This document shows, piece after piece, positions 17,868-25,227 of a stretch of DNA of 64,000 nt (the first letter of the stretch is position 1; every line of letters begins with the position of its first letter). Source of the DNA: JBBQWZ01 sp038210135 (GTDB lineage Bacteria > Acidobacteriota > Terriglobia > Bryobacterales > Bryobacteraceae); the NCBI GenBank assembly GCA_038210135.1, contig JBBQWZ010000027.1:22696-86695 (forward strand), read 5' to 3'. The position numbers were made by a program, and so were the translations under genes. A model generated the notes under the pieces. It saw only the letters and a program-made list of their open reading frames with translations, was not told the DNA's origin and made no database searches.

Positions 17868-18998
17868 GTGCTTGCACTGGGCTGCTTCGGAGTCGCTATG
17901 GGCGAGTGGCTGCGCAGGCGCCTTCCGATCCTCGAACGACTGCTGGTCCCGACGCCGATTTGCGGCGGACTGGTGTATGCGCTGATCGCGCTGGCGCTGC
18001 GCGACCGCTGGGTGAATTTCGAAATCGACATCGTGTTGCGCGATCTGCTGATGGTGGTGTTCTTCACGACGGTCGGACTGGGCGCGCGGTGGGCGCTGGT
18101 GAAGCGCGGCGGCGCGCAGGTGCTGGTCTTATTGGCGCTCGCAACGGTGGGCGCGATTCTGCAGAACCTGTTGGGCGTGGCGTTGGCGAAAGCTTTTGGC
18201 GTGAATCCGCTGTTGGGCGTGATGTCCGGATCGGTCGCACTCGCAGGTGGTCCCGCCACTTCGCTTGCGTTTGGAGCAACCTTTGAAAAGCTGGGCGTCG
18301 CGGGCGCGACAACTGTGGGTATTGCGTCCGCCACATTCGGAATCGTCGCGGCCGGCCTGCTGGGCGGATTTATCGGCGGACGTCTGGTGAACGGTCGGGC
18401 AATCGAGAAGAAAGTTGCGGTGATCGGCGGCGAGGAAGTGGCGGCGCCGGAAACGGGAACGTTGATGAACGCCGTCCTTGTCACCGCGGTTGCAATCGGC
18501 CTGGGCTCGCTGGTCAGCGCCGCGGTCGAACGCACGGGGGTCGTGCTGCCGGGCTATATCGGTGCGATGGTGGTGGGCGCGTTGATGGTGAATCTGCGGA
18601 TTGCGAATCCGGCGCCGGCGCATCTGCGGACGCTGAGCAGCATCTCGCTGCAAATTTTCATCGTGATGGCGTTGATGACATTGAAGCTGTGGGAGCTTGC
18701 GAATCTGGCGTTGCCGTTGATCGCGATGCTGGTCATTCAGGTCGTTTTGGTTTGGGCGATGTGCGCGTGGATCGTGTTCCGGGTGATGGGGCGTGACTAC
18801 GAAGCGGCGGTGATGACGGGCGGCTTCGCCGGGTTCATGCTGGGCACGACGGCGAACGCCGTGGCCTGTATGCAGGAGATGGAAGGGCGTTTCGGAGCGG
18901 CGCCGAAGGCTTTCCTGGTGGTACCGATCGTGGGCGCGTTCTTAATCGATTTCACGAATTCGATTGTCATTACTGCATTTGCTAACTGGCTGCGATAA
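17868..18998 (+). CDS. gltS: Sodium/glutamate symporter family protein (GltS-like)
   Basis: A 376-residue polytopic inner-membrane protein of the glutamate:Na+ symporter family. The order is right: VGLGARWALVKRGG near residue 65, LLGVMSGSVALAGGPATSLAFG (two pieces near 117-138), and the C-terminal half repeat GGFAGFMLGTTANAVACMQ near residue 322. The paired GG-x-GT/AT reentrant loops are the substrate and sodium sites. Start is GTG 17868; the first helix is slightly short for the family, so a non-standard start a few codons upstream is possible. Glutamate as substrate is by family. Confidence 0.85.
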   Translation: MLALGCFGVAMGEWLRRRLPILERLLVPTPICGGLVYALIALALRDRWVNFEIDIVLRDLLMVVFFTTVGLGARWALVKRGGAQVLVLLALATVGAILQNLLGVALAKAFGVNPLLGVMSGSVALAGGPATSLAFGATFEKLGVAGATTVGIASATFGIVAAGLLGGFIGGRLVNGRAIEKKVAVIGGEEVAAPETGTLMNAVLVTAVAIGLGSLVSAAVERTGVVLPGYIGAMVVGALMVNLRIANPAPAHLRTLSSISLQIFIVMALMTLKLWELANLALPLIAMLVIQVVLVWAMCAWIVFRVMGRDYEAAVMTGGFAGFMLGTTANAVACMQEMEGRFGAAPKAFLVVPIVGAFLIDFTNSIVITAFANWLR

Positions 18999-19014
18999 AC
19001 TAGAAAGCGAGTAC

Positions 19015-19091
19015 GGCGGCTATAGCTCAGTCGGTAGAGCGCCGGATTGTGGTTCCGGATGTCACGGGTTCGAGCCCCGTTAGCCGCCCCA
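19015..19091 (+). tRNA. tRNA-His (GTG anticodon)
   Basis: A full cloverleaf with CCA encoded at 19089-19091. The anticodon stem CCGGA/TCCGG encloses TTGTGGT, giving anticodon GTG. The extra 5' G (19015) pairs with C73, the identity mark of histidine tRNAs, and the T arm reads GGGTTCGAGCCCC. It follows gltS by 16 bp. Confidence 0.97.
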
Positions 19092-19222
19092 CCGTACTTC
19101 CCTCAACCGCGCTATACTGTTGGAGTACCGGTAGTCTGTACTCGCATCCACATAGGAAGCTTTGCTTCGGCCCGCCTTCCCTCCGTTCGCTGGTTCGCCG
19201 ATTCCCGTTGCCTTAAAACCAA

Positions 19223-20881
19223 ATGTCCACCTTTTCTGAACTCGCGTTGTCCCCTGTCTTGAAGACCAACCTTGCCCGGCACGGTTTCGTCGAACCAACT
19301 ACTGTCCAAGCTCAATCCATTCCTCCGGCCCTCGAAGGACGTGACGTCGTCGCGACCGCGCAGACCGGCACCGGAAAGACTCTTGCCTTCGTTCTTCCGA
19401 TTCTCGAGAAGCTTTCGAAGCAGCCGGCCCTTGCCGGCGTCAGCGCCGTCATTCTCAGTCCGACGCGCGAACTGGCCATCCAGATTCATGAAACGATCAT
19501 CAAGCTGACCGCGGGCACCGGCCTGCGTACCGCGGTGGTGATTGGCGGACTAAGCGAAACGCACCAGTTGCGTTCGATCCGGAACGGCGCGCAGATCGTG
19601 ATTGCGACTCCGGGACGCCTAGGCGACTTCCTGAACCGCCGCCTGGTGAATCTGAAAAAGACGCAGGTGCTGGTGCTTGACGAAGCGGATCGCATGCTCG
19701 ACATGGGCTTCCTGCCGACGATCAAATTGATCCTCGCGGAGCTTCCCGCCGAACGTCAGACCTTGTTCTTCTCCGCCACTATTGAAACGTCGGTGGCGCA
19801 TCTCATCAACGCCCACTTGCAGAATCCGGTCCGTATCTCTGTCGGTTCGGCCACCAAGCCGGTCGATAACGTCAGCCTTTTTGTGTACGAAGTGGAGCAG
19901 GATCGCAAGCTGGGCCTGCTGCATTCGATGTTGAACGTGGATCAGGGAACCTTCCTGGTGTTCGCCCGCACCAAGCATGGCGCGGATCGCCTTTCGAAGA
20001 AGCTTTCGGCGCTGGGCGTGAAGACCACCAGCATCCACGGGGACCGTTCGCAGAGCCAGCGCAATCAGGCTCTCCGCGGATTCCAGGACGGCATGTATCG
20101 CGTATTGGTTGCGACCGACGTCGCCGCGCGCGGCATTCACGTCGAAGGTATCGCGCAGGTCGTGAATTTCGATCTCCCGCAGGTTCCTGAAGATTTCATC
20201 CACCGCGTGGGTCGCACGGGCCGCGCTGGCGCCACCGGAATCGCTTCGACTTTTGCGACTCGCGGCGAACGCGGCGACATCCGCAAGATCGAGCGCGCGC
20301 TGAACATCCGGCTGAATCCGAAAACGGTGGGAGCGGAAATCGTCCGCGAAGATCGTCACGCTCCGGTGATTGTGATGCCGGCTCCGGAAGTCCGTAAAAC
20401 GGTGTTCCGCCCGGAAGCGGCGCGCGCCGCGGCTCCGTACGCGAAACGCGAGCACGCGGCTTCTGATAATCGACGCGACCACGCGGCTTCCGACAACAGA
20501 CGCGAGTACGCGGCTTCTGATAATCGACGCGAGTATGCGGCTGCCGATAACCGACGCGAGGCGCCGGTTTACGGCAATAAAAACGAGGCGCCTTCACACC
20601 ACAAGAAGCACGAAGGATCCGGATTTAAAAAAGCCTCTGACAGCGCGCCGGCATCAAAGAAAAAGACGGGAACAATGCCTGTGTGGGCAGCCAAGCGCGC
20701 CGGAAATTCTTCGGCGAAGTGGAATGCGAAATCGAGCGCTCCGCGTCCGGCGGGCCAGGCACATCCGAGCAAGCGGAATGCGAAGCCTGCGAGTTTTGCG
20801 GGTCCGAAGGCGGATTCGCGAAGCAACGACGCGCGCCCCGCTTTCAAGCCGAAACGGCAAGCTGTGCGAAGCGGCCGATAA
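19223..20881 (+). CDS. DEAD-box RNA helicase (RhlE-like)
   Basis: A 552-residue ATP-dependent RNA helicase. In order: Q motif FVEPTTVQAQSIP, motif I ATAQTGTGKT (about residues 48-57), PTRELA, TPGRLGD, DEAD in LVLDEADRMLDMGF, SAT in FFSATIE, then the second RecA domain with TDVAARGIHVEGIAQVVNFD and HRVGRTGRAG. Residues after about 385 are a basic, disordered tail with four 9-residue repeats and long Lys/Arg/Ala/Pro-rich stretches, as in helicases that remodel ribosomes or work at low temperature. The tail likely binds RNA non-specifically. No operon partner is evident. Confidence 0.93.
   Translation: MSTFSELALSPVLKTNLARHGFVEPTTVQAQSIPPALEGRDVVATAQTGTGKTLAFVLPILEKLSKQPALAGVSAVILSPTRELAIQIHETIIKLTAGTGLRTAVVIGGLSETHQLRSIRNGAQIVIATPGRLGDFLNRRLVNLKKTQVLVLDEADRMLDMGFLPTIKLILAELPAERQTLFFSATIETSVAHLINAHLQNPVRISVGSATKPVDNVSLFVYEVEQDRKLGLLHSMLNVDQGTFLVFARTKHGADRLSKKLSALGVKTTSIHGDRSQSQRNQALRGFQDGMYRVLVATDVAARGIHVEGIAQVVNFDLPQVPEDFIHRVGRTGRAGATGIASTFATRGERGDIRKIERALNIRLNPKTVGAEIVREDRHAPVIVMPAPEVRKTVFRPEAARAAAPYAKREHAASDNRRDHAASDNRREYAASDNRREYAAADNRREAPVYGNKNEAPSHHKKHEGSGFKKASDSAPASKKKTGTMPVWAAKRAGNSSAKWNAKSSAPRPAGQAHPSKRNAKPASFAGPKADSRSNDARPAFKPKRQAVRSGR
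20447..20554 (+). repeat. Tandem 27-bp coding repeat in helicase tail
   Basis: Four in-frame 27-bp units encode REHAASDNR, RDHAASDNR, REYAASDNR and REYAADNR-like nonapeptides (residues about 409-444). Copies differ by a few bases, mostly silent, which fits recent slippage or recombination followed by drift. Confidence 0.85.
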
Positions 20882-20912
20882 ATCGATTTCGGATCGGTTA
20901 GACTCTCAGGGA

Positions 20913-20955
20913 GGCGGTTCTTTAGAAGGAGCCGCCGAGGGCAGTAAAGTCTGCC
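20913..20955 (+). terminator. Two hairpins after the helicase gene
   Basis: A 9-bp stem with two G-U pairs (20913-20921 with 20928-20936, 6-nt loop) is followed by a 5-bp GGCAG/CTGCC stem (20940-20944 with 20951-20955) and then a T-rich run TTGGTTCTTT. Together they look like a weak intrinsic terminator, or a leader structure for the radical SAM gene about 90 bp downstream. Confidence 0.35.
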
Positions 20956-21047
20956 TTGGTTCTTTGCTCACCTTAGCGGCGTAGGCCAGGACTTCGCCGG
21001 CGCTTCGGAGAAGCTTAACCCAAGTTGTGTTGGCTGACAGGAGCTGA

Positions 21048-22607
21048 ATGCGAGTTCACTTAATCAACCCGAGCGATACCTCTTTCGGAACCGCCGTGAT
21101 CACGCCGCGCTGGCTGTATGTGCTGGCCGCGGCAACGCCGAAGTCTTTTGGCGATCCGGTGATTTGCGACGAAACGCTACTGGCGCTGAATCCCGAGGAT
21201 GTCGCTCCGGGTGATGTCGTGGGCATCGGAATCCACACGGGGAACGCGCTGCGAGGTTATGCAGTCGGCCGCATCGCGAAGGAACGCGGCGCGCACGTTA
21301 TTTTCGGTGGCATTCATCCCACTCTTTATCCGAACGAAGCCTTCGAACGCGGCGGCGCGGATGCGGTGGTCAAAGGGGATGGAGACATCGCCTGGGGCAA
21401 GGCTCTTGACGATTACGCTGCTGGCATTTCGCAGAAAATCTACGAGGGCGGGCGCATCGAGCCGGAACAATTCAAGGCTGCCCGCTGGGATCTGCTACCC
21501 GAAGACGGTTACATGTGGGCGTCGGTGCAAACCGTGCGCGGCTGCTCGAAACATTGCTCTTTTTGTTCTGTGTGGCGCACGGATGGGCAGCGTCCCCGGC
21601 AGCGTCCGTCCGATCCGGTGATCGAAGAGATCGTGCAACTGCGCCGTCGCGGCTACCGTTTTATCGCTCTCGCCGACGACAACTTCTATCCCGTTTCTCT
21701 CACCGATATCAAGAATGCCGAACGGCAAGGCAATCAGGCGCGCGTGGATACTTTGAACGCGATCCGCACGGAGCGTTTCGAACTGATGGCTCGGCTCGCC
21801 GAACTGCCCAGCGACATGATCTTCTTCACGCAGATCACTATGGAAGCGGCCGAAGACACGAGCTTCCTCGACGCGATGAAGAAAGCGCGCATCAAAGGCG
21901 CGCTGGTCGGCGTCGAAGCGGTAACGCCCGAAGGCCTGAAGGCGGTTTACAAAGATTTCAACCAGACCGGCGACGGCCTGGTGAAACAGCTGAAGACCTT
22001 CCGCGAACACGGTGTGCACGTGCTGGGCTCGTTTATATTCGGGCTGCCGACGGATCGCGAAGCCACGTTTGAGGCGACGCGCGACCTAGCCGAAAAAGCA
22101 GACCTCACTTTCGCACAGTTCGTTATGCTGACGCCGTTCTGCGGCACGGTGGATTTCGAGAAGTGGGAAAAAGCGCAGGGCGAAAAGCCCGAGGAAGTCG
22201 CCGGCATCCCGTTAACCCGCTATTGGCTGATCCCTCCGGATCAGCGTCCAAAAATGTTCATGCCGCATCCGACGATGGGCTCGGAAGAAATGCGCGCGCG
22301 GACGCAGGGCGTGTGGGATCAGTTCTACAGCTTCAAGTCCGTGTGGAAGCGATCGCGTTGCACGCCGAATCTGCGAGCGCGCCTCGCGTTCCTGTTCATC
22401 TCGAAGCTATACCGGCAAATGTATGCGAGCACCGGAATCGCAACCGACAGCGCGCGGCGCCAACGAGCCAACAATTGGGCACGCTGGCTGGCGATCCCGT
22501 GCAAGAAACTATTTCGCACGACACCGATGCCGGAACTGCAAATTCCGGTTTCGCTGCCGGCGCTTGAACCGGTGGGCGCGGCTAGCGCTTTGCGCGTACT
22601 GCGCTAG
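21048..22607 (+). CDS. B12-binding radical SAM protein
   Basis: A 519-residue enzyme. Residues 1-130 form a cobalamin-binding-like domain (GIGIHTGNALRGYAVGRIAKE; VIFGGIHPTLYPNEA; DAVVKGDGD). The radical SAM cluster motif CSKHCSFC occupies residues 166-173, with SVWRTDGQRPRQR after it. This layout matches class B methylase-like and HpnJ/BchE-like enzymes, which modify lipids, hopanoids, phosphonates or porphyrins. A tail of about 100 residues with many Arg and Trp could contact substrate or membrane. Ribosome site AGGAG lies before the ATG. Substrate cannot be read from context: neighbours are an RNA helicase and a peptidase. Confidence 0.85.
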   Translation: MRVHLINPSDTSFGTAVITPRWLYVLAAATPKSFGDPVICDETLLALNPEDVAPGDVVGIGIHTGNALRGYAVGRIAKERGAHVIFGGIHPTLYPNEAFERGGADAVVKGDGDIAWGKALDDYAAGISQKIYEGGRIEPEQFKAARWDLLPEDGYMWASVQTVRGCSKHCSFCSVWRTDGQRPRQRPSDPVIEEIVQLRRRGYRFIALADDNFYPVSLTDIKNAERQGNQARVDTLNAIRTERFELMARLAELPSDMIFFTQITMEAAEDTSFLDAMKKARIKGALVGVEAVTPEGLKAVYKDFNQTGDGLVKQLKTFREHGVHVLGSFIFGLPTDREATFEATRDLAEKADLTFAQFVMLTPFCGTVDFEKWEKAQGEKPEEVAGIPLTRYWLIPPDQRPKMFMPHPTMGSEEMRARTQGVWDQFYSFKSVWKRSRCTPNLRARLAFLFISKLYRQMYASTGIATDSARRQRANNWARWLAIPCKKLFRTTPMPELQIPVSLPALEPVGAASALRVLR

Positions 22608-22652
22608 ACGGCCTGCGCGGTTGTCGCGCGAGTGGTACGCTGCCTCTTATCC

Positions 22653-24581
22653 ATGCGGCGAAACCAAGTTCTTCTCGCGATCCTGTTCTGTATAGCGCCG
22701 GCGGGCGCCCAGACGTTCGGCCTTGAGCATTACGTGAAGCTGGTTCGCGTAAGCGATCCGCAAATCACGGCCAACGGACAGACGGTGGTTGCCGTCGTAA
22801 CGCGGCCGAATTACGAAACCAACGTCAACGAGTCCGATCTTCTGCGCATCGATTTGCGCACCAAGCAATCGCGCGTCCTCACCGCTCGCAAGACCGTCAG
22901 CCATCCGCGCTGGTCGCCCAGCGGCGGGCAACTCGCGTTCCTTACTTCTGTGAACGGCAAGGCGCAGATCTTCGTGATGGAAGCGGACGGCGGCGAAGCG
23001 CGGCAGGTGACCACGACCGCGAACGGCGTTCAGGAATTTCTTTGGAAGCCGGATGGAACGCGGTTCGCCTACACGACGCCTGACGACCTCCCAAAGCGTC
23101 CGAAATTCGACGACGCCTTTGAGGTGGACAATAACGATTACCTGATGCAGGCGAGCACCGCGCCGAGTCACCTATGGACGGTGGCCAAAGACGGCGGCGA
23201 TATCCGGCGAGTGACCAGCGGAACATTTTCCGTTATTGGAGCGTTAGCCTCGTCACCGAACGGCGATCGGGTCGCGATTACCACGCAGCCCTCGGCGGGC
23301 ACGCGCGCCTTCGACATGCGGCAGATCCAGATCGTGCGGATGGATGATGGCGTCGGCAAAATGACGCCGCTTGCCGGATCCGCCGAGCGGCACTGTGGGC
23401 GTCCGGCGTTCTCGGAGGACGGCGGAACCATCCTCGCTTCCTGCGCTATCGACGGAAAGATCAAGAATCAGAACGAACTCGCCATCACGCCGATTGGCAG
23501 CGGGGATTGGGTTCCGGCGGCGTTCGACCGCGGCTTTTCGCATGGCTTCTGGTTGAATCCGCGGGCGCTATTCGGTTCCGCGTCCGACGGTACGCTGGGC
23601 ACGCTGTGGACGATTCCGTTTTCCGGCGTTGCGCAGAAATGGAATCTCGGCAAAATTAGCGCCACCGAGGTTTCGATATCGAAAGACGGAAAGGCGATCT
23701 TTGTCGGCACGGAACCACAGCGTCCGGCGGAACTGTATTTCTCGAGTGGCGCGGGCGCGACGCCAGAACGGCTGACGGATTTGAATGCCGAGGTCGCGGC
23801 ACTCCGGCTCGGTAAAACGGAATCGGTTTTCTGGAAAAGTGAAGATGGCTTGCCCCTCTCCGCGGTGATCACGTTTCCGCCGGATTTCGATGCGTCGAAG
23901 AAATATCCCGTCCTACTGTACATTCACGGCGGGCCCTGGGGATCTTCAAAAGAGACGTTCTCCGCGCGTCCGCAATTGTTCGCCTCGAAGGGCTGGATCA
24001 TCTACGAGCCCAACTACCGGGGCAGCGACAACGGCGGCAACGTCCTCTATTCCGCCGTCTACGGCGACCATGGAGCGGGTCCGGGCCGCGACATCATGTC
24101 GGGACTCGATGCGCTGAAGAAGCGGCCTTACGTGGACGTCGATCGCATCGGCGTATCGGGCTGGTCCTACGGTGGCTATATGACGACCTGGCTGATCGGA
24201 CATTATACGGGCTGGAAGGCCGCCATGGCGGGAGCCGCGGTGATTGATCTGGTTGATGACTACCATCTGAACGATTTCCGCTTGTACGTCCGCGCGTTCA
24301 GCAATACGTTGACGCAGCCGAAAGACCTGGAATTGATGAAGGAGCAGTCGCCCGGGACGTACGTGGACAAAATGAAGACCCCGCTGCTGCTGATTTCCGA
24401 TACTGGCGACGTGCGGGTTCCCGTGACGCAATCCTACAAGTTATATAACGCGCTGAAGGAGCGAGGCCAGGACGTCCGGATGATTCTCTACCCGGTGCCG
24501 GGTCATTTTCCGGCGGATCCGTTTCGCGCGCGCGATGTGGATAAGCGGTGGATGGAGTGGTTCGAGCAGCGGCTGAAATGA
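22653..24581 (+). CDS. S9 family prolyl oligopeptidase-type peptidase
   Basis: A 642-residue exported peptidase. The ATG at 22653 gives a signal peptide (RRNQVLLAILFCIAPAGAQ); seven extra residues from 22632 are less likely. Residues about 25-370 form a beta-propeller with WD40-like TolB repeats (HPRWSPSGGQLAF). The alpha/beta-hydrolase domain starts near residue 395; the nucleophile is in GWSYGGYMT (Ser near residue 505), with the acid and base expected in DTGDVRVP and VPGHFP. Such enzymes release dipeptides or acyl-amino acids from short peptides in the periplasm. A strong terminator follows directly. Confidence 0.92.
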   Translation: MRRNQVLLAILFCIAPAGAQTFGLEHYVKLVRVSDPQITANGQTVVAVVTRPNYETNVNESDLLRIDLRTKQSRVLTARKTVSHPRWSPSGGQLAFLTSVNGKAQIFVMEADGGEARQVTTTANGVQEFLWKPDGTRFAYTTPDDLPKRPKFDDAFEVDNNDYLMQASTAPSHLWTVAKDGGDIRRVTSGTFSVIGALASSPNGDRVAITTQPSAGTRAFDMRQIQIVRMDDGVGKMTPLAGSAERHCGRPAFSEDGGTILASCAIDGKIKNQNELAITPIGSGDWVPAAFDRGFSHGFWLNPRALFGSASDGTLGTLWTIPFSGVAQKWNLGKISATEVSISKDGKAIFVGTEPQRPAELYFSSGAGATPERLTDLNAEVAALRLGKTESVFWKSEDGLPLSAVITFPPDFDASKKYPVLLYIHGGPWGSSKETFSARPQLFASKGWIIYEPNYRGSDNGGNVLYSAVYGDHGAGPGRDIMSGLDALKKRPYVDVDRIGVSGWSYGGYMTTWLIGHYTGWKAAMAGAAVIDLVDDYHLNDFRLYVRAFSNTLTQPKDLELMKEQSPGTYVDKMKTPLLLISDTGDVRVPVTQSYKLYNALKERGQDVRMILYPVPGHFPADPFRARDVDKRWMEWFEQRLK

Positions 24582-24613
24582 AAAAGAGCGGGGCAAAGTG
24601 CTCCGCTCTTTTT
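24581..24613 (+). terminator. Rho-independent terminator
   Basis: AAAAAGAGCGG (24581-24591) pairs with CCGCTCTTTTT (24603-24613) around an 11-nt loop, ending in five Ts. It begins at the last base of the peptidase stop codon. The A-run on the other side lets it act in both directions, for the converging minus-strand gene as well. Confidence 0.9.
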
Positions 24614-24660
24614 GAAGGATCGACGAACTAAGTCGTCAACCGAGTTTCACTGCTGTTGGC

Positions 24661-25227
24661 TTACTGACAGGCCTTCGACGAATCGAATGACGACGGGAAA
24701 CTGATCTTGACCTTGCAGCCGCCGTTGCGACAGAGATTGCGTTGCGATGCACCGTCATCGTCGCGCAGATCGACCGATGTCAGCTTGCCGGGAATCGGAA
24801 GTTTCCAAACGGCAGGGTTGCTCTTGTCCCACTGCGCAAATGGAACGTTGCTCCGAATCGCCATCTTTCCGCCGAAGGATGCGCGAACGGTTACGCTGAC
24901 GTCGCCGAAGGTGGGATCGGCCGCGGAGAGAAAAGTAACGACGCACGGACGGCCCTTCTTGCACTTGTCGCGCTTGATCACCTGCGCACCGCGCATCACC
25001 ACGACGCATCCCATCTCGCCCGCGTCCGGATGCGAAATCGACGCCGCATCCACCTCCGCGAATTCGTTCAGCTTGCGGCCGTCGGCGGGAACCTCGATCA
25101 GGATCGATCCGCCGTCGCCGACGGTGACCGGCGTTTCCTTCTGTCCCTGACCGTCCACCACACCGGTCGAAATGTAGCCCGCGGCGAACAGCAAACCGGC
25201 CGTGACGGCCATCCAGATTTTGTTCAT
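24661..25227 (-). CDS. Hypothetical secreted protein coupled to a Ser/Thr kinase
   Basis: A 188-residue protein with a signal peptide or N-terminal anchor (MNKIWMAVTAGLLFAAGYIS). The mature part is hydrophilic with five or six cysteines, including GCVVVMRG, KCKKGRPCVVTF and RNLCRNGGCKVKISFP, suggesting disulfides in the periplasm. No family recognised. Its ATG overlaps the kinase stop (ATGA), so it is translated from the kinase message and may be a partner or target of the kinase's sensor part. The convergent terminator at 24581-24613 lies downstream. Confidence 0.7.
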   Translation of the reverse strand: MNKIWMAVTAGLLFAAGYISTGVVDGQGQKETPVTVGDGGSILIEVPADGRKLNEFAEVDAASISHPDAGEMGCVVVMRGAQVIKRDKCKKGRPCVVTFLSAADPTFGDVSVTVRASFGGKMAIRSNVPFAQWDKSNPAVWKLPIPGKLTSVDLRDDDGASQRNLCRNGGCKVKISFPSSFDSSKACQ